This document shows, in pieces, positions 13,201-24,213 of a stretch of 60,000 nt of DNA. A model generated the notes under the pieces. It searched no databases and had not been told where the DNA came from. It saw only the letters and a list, made by a program, of their open reading frames with translations. The DNA is from Tubiluchus corallicola. Its lineage: Eukaryota; Priapulida; Priapulimorpha; Priapulimorphida; Tubiluchidae. The first letter of the stretch is position 1. Every line of letters begins with the position of its first letter. The stretch spans positions 542,907 to 602,906 of the forward strand of contig JAQGDQ010000025.1 in the NCBI GenBank assembly GCA_030141605.1, given 5' to 3'. The translations under genes and the position numbers were made by a program.

Positions 13201-14117
13201 ATTTTTATAGTCTTTTGTTGCTTATAGAACATACAGAGCAGCTGTACACCAAGAAGCAGATTTACTGAAGTTAAGAAGGTAGTTTATTGAAACTGAGCCT
13301 CTGTCTAACATGGCTGTTTTGTCTACATCCAAAAGTGGCATCAAATTCTCATTCAGTTGTCATACAGCACAAATTCTAACTTTAATCACTTTCGTGTGTT
13401 CTTCTAGGTTCAAGAAGTTATTCAGATGATGAGACAGGTAGATGTGTAGCTGAACTATCCCATGAAATGGTTAGTGCGGAACCAGCAGCGGAAGGTAAAT
13501 TAGAGTGCGAGAGCTCACCTGGCACAAATGTTCATAGAAGCATTGTCAGAAGTCTGAGTGATCGCGTGGATGAAACTGCCTGCGCCTTTGTAAATCACAT
13601 CGAGTATAGTGCCAAATCATCAAGCTGCAATGTAGTAAAGAAAGTTGGACAAAATTCTGCTCCATTTGCTCAGTTAAGTAGTAAGAGTAGTTCCACTAAT
13701 GCATCGTCAAAGATTCAAGACAAGAGAGACCAAGATGTAATTGTAAAACCAATTCTTAATGTAATTCACGAAACGGCTTCATTTCTGGACCATGATGCTC
13801 CTCACCGCCCAAGTGTGATACAACGGCGGGATGACTCTTTACCGAGCAAATCAGATGTTACGACATTAGTGCCAGAGCATCATTTGTGCCAAACCAATAC
13901 CAGTCACGAAGTTGACTGTAGATTAAATGTGTTAAATAATCCAGCGTTATCACTGGAACGTGACAGTTGTCTTATCAGGACAATTCCATTTAACAGTTTA
14001 GCAGCAGGGAACCCAAGTATGGCAAGTTTAGAGAGTGCAGAGGCTAGCAATGATAGTGCCACTGGTAGCATTGATACAGATGAACTCATCGAGGAAATTG
14101 ACCGATGCATAAGTTAA
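1261..14117 (+). CDS. SLF2: SLF2/FAM178-like protein (SMC5-SMC6 localisation factor 2 homologue), 3' part
   Basis: Exons read from splice borders: 1261-1351, 1956-2063, 4371-4536, 5124-5201, 5876-6177, 8163-8339, 9283-9456, 10757-10915, 12211-12366, 13082-13187 and 13408-14117 (stop). Phases join without a break into about 741 residues. Borders are GT/AG; the first donor (ATG|GTTTGA) is weak. The helical region from exon 4371 to exon 12211 resembles the FAM178 domain of vertebrate SLF2 as I remember it: a WLLKLISVHKN segment, an ELCDIFANLGV segment, HLVHLCPATPRG, and RENARFLDPTRVKDL followed by a conserved WQ. In vertebrates SLF2 works with SLF1 to bring the SMC5-SMC6 complex to RAD18-marked DNA lesions. 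The last exon adds a Ser-rich, acidic, probably disordered tail of about 236 residues ending in DELIEEIDRCIS, with a VIVKPI stretch near 13737 that could be a SUMO-interaction motif. The 5' end is missing. The family call rests on remembered similarity and has not been searched. Confidence 0.72.
2153..2294. repeat. 56-bp tandem repeat, about 2.5 copies
   Basis: Copies start at 2153, 2209 and 2265 with the same core (TTTTTCAGGATAAGAAATTA) and few differences. A diverged relative of the unit (CTGCAATTAACGTTGACCAA) lies near 2983, so the unit once had a wider spread in this intron. Confidence 0.85.
3180..3420 (+). repeat. dispersed repeat family 1, copy A
   Basis: About 240 bp that align with 10205-10440 over most of their length, sharing landmarks such as TATGTTCG, AATCCTGTGGAT and the order of several short blocks. 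Lies in an SLF2-like intron. No coding potential, and the terminal structure is not clear. Confidence 0.65.
3671..4182. mobile_element. non-autonomous hAT-type DNA transposon
   Basis: Left end CAGTGACGGCTCGTAG and right end (read inward) CAGTGTTGCTCGTG form an imperfect terminal inverted repeat of hAT type. Flanks are CTAATCAG (3663-3670) and CTAATTAG (4183-4190), an 8-bp target duplication with one change. The inside is richer in GC than the surroundings and has no transposase. It sits in the intron between SLF2-like exons 1956-2063 and 4371-4536. Confidence 0.72.
6432..7290. mobile_element. pogo/Tigger-like DNA transposon remnant with nested hAT
   Basis: Terminal inverted repeat CCGTATATACTCGCATGTAA at the left and, read inward, CCGTATATACTCGCATATAA at the right. 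Both ends are flanked by TA (6430-6431, 7291-7292). Further TATAAGCCGACC repeats lie just inside each end. An acidic reading frame ending ENVWLENWH before a stop near 7182 may be a transposase C-terminus; no catalytic domain remains. The element is inserted in the 36-bp array and is interrupted by the hAT element at 6851-7119. Confidence 0.8.
6851..7119. mobile_element. hAT-type MITE nested in pogo-like element
   Basis: Ends CAGTGGTGTATTG and CAATACACCACTG are perfect 13-bp inverted repeats. They are flanked by a perfect 8-bp target duplication GTGACACA (6843-6850 and 7120-7127). Subterminal GTAGGTGGACGG and GTGGGTGGACGACG are direct-repeat-like. No coding capacity. This is the youngest of three layers (array, then pogo-like element, then hAT). 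Confidence 0.88.
8461..8506. repeat. (TG)n/(TA)n microsatellite
   Basis: Runs of TG and CG followed by about ten TA units, in an SLF2-like intron just upstream of the mariner-like MITE. Confidence 0.9.
8546..8923. mobile_element. mariner-like MITE
   Basis: Left end CTGGGTGTCCCAAAAGTCTG and right end (read inward) CAGGGTGTACCAGAAGTCTG are inverted repeats with few mismatches. They are flanked by TA at 8544-8545 and 8924-8925. Such ends with a TA target are typical of Tc1/mariner elements. No transposase motif is visible in 378 bp; a 61-codon open frame inside has no family signature. Confidence 0.75.
10205..10440 (+). repeat. dispersed repeat family 1, copy B
   Basis: Diverged second copy of the sequence at 3180-3420, same orientation, about 7 kb away and also in an SLF2-like intron (between exons 9283-9456 and 10757-10915). 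The shared blocks keep the same order, with small gaps. Confidence 0.65.
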
Positions 14118-14285
14118 TGCAATAGTGTTGCTTCGTTTTATGCACTGTGATTGCTGATATTCCTGGTATGAACATTGCTAAGAGATTTAGTTGTAGGGCT
14201 TTTACTGATGAAATATTGTTTGTGTGCAAAAGTGTAACGTGTGTAGCTACATTGACAAATACAATTTACCAAAAGTGTACACATA

Positions 14286-14560
14286 GTTGAAGGCAGAGTG
14301 GTTAGGACACTTGGCTGTAGATCCAGGTTTAGAATTCAAATCCCGCTCTCATCAGGTTTTTTGAAGCGTTTACCGCTCAAATAGGACCTTCTGGTCACCT
14401 TTCTATGCCTGCTCAGCCTTGATTTATTTTGCGGGAAGAGAGGGGGCAAGGAACTTGCTACCATCTGTCCTCCATTATATGTGCCTAAACTTCGTAACAG
14501 TCGTCGTGTAACAGTCTATTCCTATGTTCCGTCTGAAAGCATGAGACCATTTTTGTTTGT
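14286..14560 (+). mobile_element. tRNA-derived SINE
   Basis: The head reads like a degenerate Leu/Ser-type tRNA: GCAGAGTGGTTAGGAC as A-box region and GAATTCAAATCCCGC as B box about 45 bp later, followed by an unrelated body. The 3' limit is approximate. No target duplication could be fixed. Confidence 0.55.
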
Positions 14561-14587
14561 AAACAAGTGATGTGATGTGACCGTGGA

Positions 14588-14631
14588 AAGGCCGAGTTTG
14601 CGAAAAATTGAGGCCGAGTTTGCAAAAAATT
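14588..14631. repeat. 22-bp tandem duplication
   Basis: AGGCCGAGTTTGCGAAAAAT and AGGCCGAGTTTGCAAAAAAT follow each other directly, each plus TG, differing at one base. Confidence 0.85.
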
Positions 14632-14640
14632 GAGGTTAAA

Positions 14641-14866
14641 AATTGATCAATTTCGCTTTGATCATAGGGTCTCTTATATGTGAGGTAATTTACCTGGGTT
14701 TCTATTATGCAGGACCTGAAGATATCATCCCTTATAACCGAAAGTCCCTTATATCCGAGTACCTTATATGCGAAGATTTTTACATAGGAAAAACGTTACG
14801 CAAAATCGGGACCGGTGTTGGTGATCCCTTATAGGCGAGTACCTTATACCCGAGGTTGACTGCAGT
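14641..14866. mobile_element. DNA-transposon end fragment (TTATATNCGAG-rich)
   Basis: Repeated words of the form CCTTATAnnCGAG and TTATATCCGAGTACC, ending GAGGTTGACTG, which resemble the repetitive ends of pogo/Tigger-class elements. I found no matching left end upstream, so this is probably a solo end or an internally deleted, decayed copy. Confidence 0.4.
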
Positions 14867-16492
14867 TTTATTGCACTGTGTGCTTAATATAGGAACTTGA
14901 CATTGCTTGCATTACCTGAGAGTTTTGGTGCAAAGACACAGGCAGTCGATTTTGGGCAGTTTTTAAATATTCTAATTTTAGTTGGTTCTTTATTAAGTAT
15001 TTTCTTCACGCAAGTAACTTACTTTTAAAGTGTGAAGATTTGAGGAAGACGGAAATTTGCAAGATAATTTTTTGAGGTTTTTTGTGTGTTTAAGGATGTA
15101 TTATCAAAGAGAAAGCTAGATTATTGAATTTTAATGCAAAAACGCATATTAAAGGTACTGCAAAACACTAGTAATTGCTGCAGTAAGTGTGATTCATTAG
15201 CAGGTTATGTAAAAAACGCGTAGTATTTGCTTACTAGCATAGTTGATTATTGCTTTTAAAAATTTCAAACTACATCGTCGCACAGGTTCAATTGAAGGTA
15301 ATATTGTAGTTGTGATAAACATATTTAATCGATGTGTTATCCATTCATGTGAACTAATTTTTCTTGTTGAGATTTTATAGGTCAGTTTGAGTTTACACCT
15401 GTGGTGTCAAGGATAAATCAACAGTTTTTTCATTTGTTAACTGAAACATTCTTGGATGGGTTCTGTTTACGTTTTGCAAGGATGCATAACTGTAGAAAAA
15501 TATATTGATCAAGGCAAAAATATGTAATTGTTTTCTCACAAGTTAAAGTAGCCAGGTCACCCTTCATTAAAATAATTTTATAACTGCCTCATTTTGAAAG
15601 TTGTCTTTGTCAGTTTGTAAAATTGAACTTCTGGTATAATAAACACAAAGCCACATCATTATACAATAGTACATCTTATATTGTATAATAAGTGTTTAAG
15701 GTTTCATAGTTTTTAATAGGCATGCCTTCAACAGCTGTTTTCACATTCACAAAAACTAGGAGTCTACTAATATAACAGTAATAGAGATAATTATTGTCAA
15801 TGTAATAATGATCTAAAGCTTCTGACTTTCTGTTACTTGCTTTAAAGATAAATTTGGCAGTTCAGTTGCTGGCAAAAATAAAGAAAAGCTCAAACAATAG
15901 CATGATTATACCAGATCTGCCAATTCTCACACATTAGGCGTGTATCACATGCATTTTCATCAGTTCTCACTCATTCCACAACTTTCACATGCAAGTTTGC
16001 AAATCACCTGACTTCCTTTGTCATCTGTACCAACTGTGACACAATTAGTAGTACTACTTTCAACAATACAGCGATGTTCATGAGTCTCACAGTGTATTTT
16101 GCATTAAAGGGTATACAGTTATTGAAAATTAAGCACTTTTGTTCACAAATGAATTTTTTTCATGTGTACAAAAGAACATTTTTTGTATAAAGCATGGTGA
16201 ACTACAATAGCAGTATAACTCAGTAGTAGCCCAAAAATTACCTTAATTTTTTGATTATTTGATTTTGATACCCAAAAAAGCAAATATTTGTGGGACATAT
16301 TTTGGCCCCCGCTGAGTCCCTGACAGGGGCGAGATGATCCCAGGGCTTTAAGTTTTACACTCTTTTTTACATCAAATGGTTGGAGTTGTTATGTTAATCA
16401 TAAAACTTAAAACAAATGACCACAACAACGGCGAACAGAATAGATAAAATGGAAGTAAATTGTAAATCCAAAACCAACTTGTGTATGAAGAC

Positions 16493-16744
16493 CATGCTGC
16501 AGAAATTGCACCTCTTGTGGACTATGAACACAATTGCTGCTATGGAAAGCAGCTAAATACGGAATAGGTAACAGATCATGCTGCAGAAATTCCACCTCTT
16601 GTGGACTATGAACACAATTGCTGCTATGGAAAGCAGCTAAATACGGAATAGGTAACAGATCATGCTGCAGAAATTGCACCTCTTATGGACTATGATCACA
16701 ATTGCTGCTATGGAAGCAGCTAAATACGGAATAGGTAATACATC
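16493..16744. repeat. 84-bp tandem repeat, three copies
   Basis: Copies start at 16493, 16577 and 16661. They are nearly identical except for single substitutions and a one-base deletion in the last. Each unit can fold a small hairpin with GCTGC and GCAGC arms around the TATGGAAA segment. Located about 370 bp past the FEM1 stop codon. Confidence 0.92.
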
Positions 16745-17079
16745 TATGATTGTGACCACGAGTCTTATGACTGTGCTGGTTGTCAAGGTTATGATAAAGG
16801 AGCACAGTATTCTGGAATCACATAAATTTCGAAGGCTTACTCATCTCCAAATAGGCAGTTAACCTCCTTAGTCTACCTAATTGGCTCTCTGAACTCTGAC
16901 AGAAAGACAGTTTGTAATGCAACTAAACAAGCATTATATCACATAAAGGTATATTCTGCACAAATACATAAATACGAAGAAGTTATACCTCTTCAAGTAT
17001 ATATAAGTGTGGTACATAAAATATTTACACTAAAACAAGTTTTATACAGCATTACTACCACATAGCAAAATCACAGCAC

Positions 17080-17085
17080 TTTATT
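17080..17085 (-). promoter_or_regulatory. candidate poly(A) signal of FEM1
   Basis: AATAAA on the - strand, about 28 bases past the FEM1 stop codon, which would give a very short 3' untranslated region. Assigned by motif and position only. Confidence 0.4.
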
Positions 17086-17112
17086 TTACTAATATAAATA
17101 TAAGAATCTTGT

Positions 17113-20100
17113 TTAGTGCCACTCTATAAAGCTTTCTAAAGTGTGTGGCACTTCGCCATGGTAACGCATACCATGCAACATTATATGTTGAGCGGCAAGA
17201 CACTTTAACGTGACGTCTTGTGACATGTTTACTGTGCACTCCGGATTCGAGATGAACAGTTCCAAGGCAGTTTCTCCACTGTGATTCCGGATGTCCACGT
17301 GCGCACCGTGAGTAATCAACATCCTTAACAGATCTTCCGAATAGTTTTGCAGTTCAGACAGCGTGTGAAGTGGACAGTTCTTCTGATAATCAAGAGAGTT
17401 GACGGGGGCGCCACATTCGACCAGAATTTCTGCAACTTTCAGATTCGGAAATGCGCTCAAACTTGGATCGTCGAAGATAGAAGTCTTTTTGCTGACAGCA
17501 AGATGGAGCAGCGATTCTCCGGTGGACGTACGTGGATCGGCTCTGACTATTTTATTCACAAGGCGCTTCATCTTTAGCTGCTCTTCACCAGTTGATTCTA
17601 CATTGGTAAAGACGTACAGAAGGTAGTTGAGGATCAGAAGCAGCTTGTCGAAGTTATCTTGCTGTTTTTTGCACACGGGCCTAAAACTAAGCAGGAGCTG
17701 AGCGTCTGTGATGTGACCGGAAATAAACTGTATTGTCTGGTAAATATTTGTGAAGCGGACGTTTTCTTGAATGCGACCGGCAGCATATATTCCCAGCATC
17801 TCCAAGAAAAGATTGGCAATGGCTTGGGCAGTGAAAGTTGTTTCGTTGTGAATGATACAATCCCGCTATGTAAAACATAAATTTTACATTATAATTACAA
17901 TACAAATTAGGTTATTTTTTTGTAAAAAAACCCCTCTAATCTGAATTGCTTGGACATGTAAATATGTTTTGAATTAAAAGCTATGTGAAGTAGGTAATAA
18001 CTTATGCTTGAATTTAAACATTTGCTTGTGATTCATAGATTAAATCCCAAACTCAGTGAAAGTAATTACTAACATAATTACTTTTCCACACGATGTTGTC
18101 ATTTGTGCAAGCATTACATCAATTGTATTGTAACAACAATGTCATTTTAAAATTAATTTCATAACTTCTGTCAAAGCTTGCTGTACCTGTGCTCTCAACG
18201 TCAGTGCGTAATACCAGAGTTCCACACACCGCTGATATCGCTGAGCATCGGCATACGCAGCGCCACGGTACATGAGCCGGAAGATCATATCCTTATGACT
18301 AGTTCCAAGAATCCGTTCACAAATCAGCAAAGCCTATGGAAAACATGAGCAAAAGCATGAAACTAGAAACACGTAGTTTAATACTTACAAGTCCTAATTT
18401 ACTAATTCAATAAAACTAGTCATTAAATAGTTCAATTAAACAGAGAACATCATAAACAAACCTTTCTATTAGTGTTACTGTGGATACACTATTTTGCCGG
18501 ATAGCGAATACCGGATATCATCGAAAATTTCCTTAAACTGATTTCCGGATTCGGATTATAACCGGATAGGTTAGCTAAATTCGAATCAGTTTGTATACTG
18601 AGAAATTAGTAAATAATTGCAAACATTAGCATTTTCATTTAGTCTATCATCTTAAAAGACCTAGCCCCAAGATACACCATATTACCACACACAAACGAAA
18701 AAAGATGTGTGTAAAATTTTAGTCTTGAAAACACAAACGCAGGCCAAAAGGATTTCTATGTTTTTTTGGTAATATTTTATTTATTTATCTTCGGCTGTTA
18801 AATTATCCGAAAGTAGTTTCCAATTGCACATTACGAAAACTGGATAGCGAATACTTGCAAATATCAAATTTTTATAACTATCAGATACGAATAGCTGCAA
18901 AATCTCGTGAAAACCACATTTTTGGATACGAATCGGATATCCGGAGCAACACTTCTTTCTATATTATCCATCTAAGCAGACTATTCTCGTTCATGCTCTC
19001 TTTGCAAATCCTGGACAAATCTAAACTCTTAGCACTAGTTAACAGTGAATGAAGCAACCAAGGGTACATATTCATTTAGGCCCAGTCACAATGAGAAAAA
19101 AGGCACAATTTAGAATTGAGCAGCTAGGAAGGAATCACAGATGAGCAATCTAGGACATAGTTGCATAAAATGTTTGAAGTTTTAACCGGCACAAATTCTA
19201 TACTTTTATTGCCCGAATTTTAGCACTAGCTACAAAAAACACTGCATCTGTTTGGAGACCACACAATTAGTGTGACTTTTTTTAAAGAAAGCTTGCCCAG
19301 ATACGTAATTAAGAAATAATACCATTTTTATTACATTCGAACAAGAAGCTTTAACACCAAATTGCCATTAATCAAACACAGTTTCACTTAATAAATGGCG
19401 TAGTAAGTTGTTCTAGCACAATGCTTGGACATTGCAGCCTAAATATGGAATAGTTTTCATCCTTTTTGTTAGTATTACAAAATTTCTTCACCAGGAATAC
19501 AAATATTTAAGATTAAAACTTACTGGTGGTGTGGTCTCATCATGACAGAGGTTAAAGCAAAACCGGAACCAATCTTAAACTGTAGGTCAAACAATTTGCT
19601 CTTTAAAATATTGAAAGGAAACACCACTTTTTCAAAAATGAGTTACGTAAGTAGCACATGCATTTCGGAAATGCATTGCACAAAAAATCTCTCACTTCAG
19701 ATGTGCTGTACCTCTCAGTTCAGATGTGTAAGTTTGTGACGAACTACACACGTTCGACAGCTCATGCGTGAACACAGCAGTAAATTTGAAATTTGAATTT
19801 TTATCTTAAAAGTTTTAGTACAACACACTGAATATCTTACAGTAGTACTGTACTTCAATTTTTCACTTTTGCAAACATGTTCGTGGAATATTTTTGCTGT
19901 TGAAAATTTTGTTAGTTTGTGATGTCATCAATAGTTGGGCTTGCCCGACATTAATTAAGTTTTTAATCTATTATTTAATTATCAGAAATGCTTTTGCAGT
20001 ATTAAATGTGTTAAAATGTATACTTTTCATCGGACTTGAAATTGGGGTAGTATATGAAAAATCATCCTGTCTTCCTTTAAGAATGTCACAAATGAACAAA

Positions 20101-23100
20101 TTAAACTAAATTATTTGTCAAGAAACAAACTTACATACTGCTATGAATCTGATACGTTAGAATGAGTTCTGTAGATATGCTCAGAAGACTACAACAGAGG
20201 TGGACCAGTCATTTATTTCTGATTATTCATAAAATTACTGTTTGATATTTGATTAAAGACTCAGTTTGTCATTTTCACAGGTTGTAGTGTATCGTGCGAA
20301 GTCAACCACGTTTTCTTACAAACATTGTCTAACTCGTACCCTCGCATAACTCGAACAAATTTTCCGGTCCCGAGGTGTTCGAGTTATAGGTAGTTCACTA
20401 TAGTTTATGAGTCTCAGACTGTACAACATATACGCACCTGCATGTGTAAGGAGTCCGGATCTGTCGAAATCTGTTGGAGTTCGTCTTCCGTTCTAAATTC
20501 CAGGGAATTCACATAAACTGGATTTGGCACAAGATTAATCATTTTAGGCAAGTTCTCATGTTCCGCTGAAAACCTAGAAGTTCAACAACATGGATTACAG
20601 GACGCTAATCACTTACATTTACACACAAACTGAGTCAGATTTAACAACTTTAGCCAGGAAAAAACGTGGATGGAAATTTAATGAATTACATTAATAAAAA
20701 TTACTTTTTTCATGTCATTTGCCATCAAGTTAAAATTAACAATGCAGTCTTGCTTCTGTCATAACACAATAAAAAAGCAAAGAAATAAGTCTGCATTGGT
20801 GTTCGTCTATAAGCAAGGCTGGCAGTACTGTACAGTACAGTACGAAAAAAAATTCTGAAAAGTATGGTTGTTCTGAAAAGTAACCTCATGTTCATGGCCG
20901 TTCCCCAAGCAATCAGCGAATCATGTATGTTATGATTCTCCTCTAGTAAAACAGCTCCCAGCAGCTCATAGGCTTCTATAATCCGTTCTCTATCATATTT
21001 GACATTCTAGAAAAAGCAGGCATAATGCTGTAAATAAGTGCATGTACTTTGGTAGACTATGTCTACCATTATACAAGAATTAAACCTTTTGCTTTAATTA
21101 TGCATTCAAAAGCAAGAACAAACAATTTCTTGTAGAGATTCATTATAATGTACAACATAAGAATATGCTAAAATAATCTTCTAGCAGTTTCTTGAGCTTT
21201 ACAGCATATGAAAATTGAATGATTATGCCAGACTTGTCAATTAACAAATAAAATATGATCCAATCAATTACAGCTAAAAAATTGAAATGATTGTTACCTG
21301 TATCAAGTAGTCAAATATTTGAGCACTACCCCTCAGGCAAGCTGTCTGCAATGCATCATCACCATTTCTGTTCTTTAGGTAGGGATTTGCCTCATTCTTT
21401 AGTAGAAGTTCAACCGTATCTAGCCTGTATTCCTGTATAGCATAGAGCAGCGCCGTTTTCATCTGTATATCTTGTGCATTCACCTCAGCTCCTCTTTCCA
21501 AAAGCAGCTTGCACAATGGCACGGACTGAACGGAATTTATTAGACATGTCCCACCATTGTAATTAGCAGTTCTGATTATTGCACCCAGGTCAATAAGATA
21601 CTTGACAACCTCTATGTGAGTCATGAAGCACGCAGAGCGGACAGGAGTTGAACCAGTGTCGGACCGGCTATTCATGTCTGCCCCATGGAGAACAAGAGTC
21701 TTGACCACAGCTAGGTTACCTGTGACAGCTGCACACCAGAGTGGCGACACATAGTGACGGCTCCGGTCTTCTTCTACTTCATATTCCCCTACAAGACGGT
21801 TAGAAAAATGGTACTTTAAAAATTAATTCATTATACATAAATTCAGAACATAGTCTATTTTAATACTATATGATGATTAGTAATGCAAACTAATTAAGTA
21901 GCTTACTAGTACCCAGTTCACAACGGAAAATGATGGAGCAAACAAGACTAATTGCTTTTGCTTTAACTATAAATGCATAAAACATATCTTTTTTTATTTT
22001 ATATCTCGGGACTATATGCTAAAATCATGTTCATTACCTAGGGCTCCACAATAAATTCAGTTTACAATTTAGCATGATGACATGACTGAAATCATTATTA
22101 TCATCATTTGCTGATAATTAGAAATAATGTGTATTATTAATAGGACAATGTTTGCAGACTGACGATTTTTTTAATTCTCAAAATCTCTGCGATACTTAAG
22201 AATATTAAAAGCCAAAATGTTATTCCAAACATTTGTTTAGCTTTTTATTGCACCATAGAGAAATTAGAAGTTTTTATACTAGTATCGAACAATAAACTTG
22301 TCTTTTTAGTTATTTAATACACTGCATACGAACTACAGGCTTTAAGGCTAAGTTTAGTTTATTTACTGTTGAGTCACTTGAATCAATACGATAGCCTAGT
22401 AACTTGTTTCAACTTCTTTGTTACATCAAGGTTCATCTGCTGGTTAAAAGACTCACAGTTCATTGAGCTCAGCACTTCGGTGCTGCTCAGGCTGACCTCT
22501 GACATTAGTGACTAGTGCAGTTACAGTCTATAATTAGTGAAATTTTGCAAAATTTTCTACTACTGACTCAGTTGGCACTTTATTGTGCACGTAATGGCAA
22601 AAGCAACGATAGTTTCAACACAGCAATTTAATATGAAAATGCACAATTGCACATTGTACTAAACACTAGTGATAAATCAACACACTCCAAGCCTTGCTGA
22701 TGAATTTAAAGAACGTCTGTGTCGATAATAATCAAATCTATAAGCATTCCTAATTACTATACAGTTTAAAAATAACTGTATGATTTATCTGCTTCTATAC
22801 CATCTTACCTCTTTGTTCAATGTCTGCATGGCAAACATCCAATAAGTAATCACACGATTTGTAATCACCAAATTTGCAAGCAAGAAACAATGGAGAACAT
22901 CCTTCATGAAGTCTGAAACAAAACAATATAGCAGAAATAACTATATAGTTTTTGTTTATGTTCAAATTATCCTTTAATTAATTAATAGGACAGCTTTCAG
23001 TTAAGGTAGTTCCCAGCAGTTAGGTACGTGAATTGCATAAAAGACTCCATTATTTTTAAGCTAGGGTTCCTCTGTAATGAAACTTAAACTGCATGTAACT

Positions 23101-23598
23101 ATTGATTATGCTGTCGTTGTAAACTCATTGATAATAATTTTTTTTCTAACCGTGTTTTAGTTTTACGTGTGAAATAACGTATCATAGTCCTTTTTAAAAG
23201 CAAAAGAAAGGTTTACATCCTTATTACAGCTGTCACAGCGTCATTGAAAGTATTACTATTAAACTAGTAATATTGTAATCGTGTGCTTGGTAAGAACACT
23301 ATTCGTTTTTCGCTTTTTTCAGGCAAAAGAGTGAAACAGTAATTACTATCTGGATGAAGACAGTTGTGACCGCTTATAAGTGTAATACTGTTTACCATTA
23401 AAAGACGAAAACTACCAATTATTAGGGTACCTAATTATAATAATCGTGTATTAAAATTTACCTAGAAACTATACGTCGCCTTTCTATAACGTTATAGTTT
23501 TCTTCCAGTTGCGTCCGGACCGCATAGCTGATTCGACCTTTCTTGATTGATTCGACGAGTTCTTCAAAGAGTGCATCCTTCTTCTCCTCAGCTTCCAT
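17113..23598 (-). CDS. FEM1: FEM1 homologue, CUL2 E3 substrate receptor
   Basis: Seven exons in transcript order: 23598-23462, 22912-22809, 21788-21298, 21006-20885, 20573-20438, 18333-18187 and 17865-17113. All phases join, giving 629 residues, the usual FEM1 length (human FEM1B has 627). Residues 1-270 hold the N-terminal ankyrin repeats (for example SPLWCAAVTGNLAVVKTLV and TPVRSACFMTHIEVVKYLI). The middle has the family block ERILGT...YRGAAYADAQRYQRC, a TPR-like region. Two more ankyrin repeats follow (LLHLAVSKK, CPLHTLSELQN), and the C-terminus TLKCLAAQHI...LESFIEWH matches the elongin B/C-binding VHL-box region. FEM1 proteins bind C-terminal degrons of substrates for ubiquitination by CUL2-RING ligases. 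Start chosen at the ATG that opens the only frame joining exon 2. FEM1B or FEM1A/C orthology is not resolved. Confidence 0.93.
18470..18954. mobile_element. non-autonomous hAT-like element in FEM1 intron
   Basis: Ends TAGTGTTACTGTGGATA and, read inward from the right, AAGTGTTGCTCCGGATA are imperfect inverted repeats. A perfect 8-bp target duplication CTTTCTAT flanks them (18462-18469, 18955-18962). CCGGAT and GGATA words recur near both ends, as in hAT subterminal repeats. No transposase. Lies in the intron between FEM1 exons 5 and 6. Confidence 0.78.
19573..20080 (+). repeat. dispersed repeat family 2, copy A
   Basis: About 510 bp that align colinearly with 30412-30990. Shared blocks include TTTAAAATATTGAAAGGAAA, GTACCTCTCAGTTCAG, CACGTTCGACAGCTCATGCG and AGTACAACACACTGAATA. 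It is inside the FEM1 intron between exons 5 and 6. No recognisable protein or terminal structure; the class of repeat is unknown. Confidence 0.8.
20318..20396. mobile_element. DNA-transposon end fragment (CTCGAA-type)
   Basis: Contains TCGCATAACTCGAAC and, after a CCGGTCCCGAGG core, GTTCGAGTTATAGG, arranged as an inverted repeat. This resembles ends of pogo/Tigger-class elements. Only one end is seen, close to FEM1 exon 5. Confidence 0.4.
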
Positions 23599-23951
23599 TC
23601 TCTTTGTTCATCTGTTCCAAATGAAGATGCAATAACTGCAGCTGAACAGATGAAGAAAATTTCACAGAAACTACACAACGAAACTGTACGACCGGAAGTA
23701 GGTTTTATTTGTGTTAACGCTTATGATTGGTTAGCAAATAACTTCCTGTCAATAATAGCACGTGCTTTTTGTTGTTTATGTGAATTTGGCATTTTTTCAG
23801 TCCTTTCAAGTCTCATCTTACTGGAGCTACACTTACAGCTAAAGCGTGATTTCAGAATCGGGTCAGTCTTATGACTTGTGCGAAGTTCTTTGTTCACAGC
23901 ACAGATGTATATTACTAGTAGAGTATTTGTTCTACAGTTTCATTCTCTGCA

Positions 23952-24213
23952 TCGAACACGGATATTCTCATAAAACTCGTAGTCATGTACTGATGTAGGC
24001 CCGTTAGTATTATTAATATTAGTTATACTTGTAACAGTTCAAAAATTTTTGGACGGTTCATTTATCATAAATTTGGTTTTTGAGTAGTACGTAGTACCAA
24101 TATTGCAGTTCAATAGGTAGTAATATTACTAATAAGTATAACTAATAATTAATAATACTAACGGGCCTACATCAGTACATGACTACGAGTTTTATGAGAA
24201 TATCCGTGTTCGA
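23952..24213. repeat. long near-perfect inverted repeat (fold-back element)
   Basis: Left arm 23952-24030 and right arm 24134-24213 are reverse complements along about 79 bp with only one base inserted, around a 103-bp spacer. Arm ends are TCGAACACGG... and ...CCGTGTTCGA. No convincing target duplication is visible (left flank TGCA, right flank CAGG). It lies about 350 bp upstream of the FEM1 start codon. Confidence 0.92.

Larger units (their letters stand above)
14118..16492. other. region between SLF2-like and FEM1 genes (tail to tail)
   Basis: Holds the 3' untranslated and flanking sequence of the SLF2-like gene, a tRNA-derived SINE (14286-14560), a 22-bp duplication (14588-14631) and a transposon end (14641-14866). 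AATAAA-type words occur near 15647 and 15893, but I cannot assign the poly(A) site. No further gene seen. Confidence 0.6.

Noticed and set aside
23484-23678. 64-codon - strand frame over the FEM1 start
   Set aside because: It is out of frame with the exon that joins the rest of FEM1; the true frame starts at 23598.
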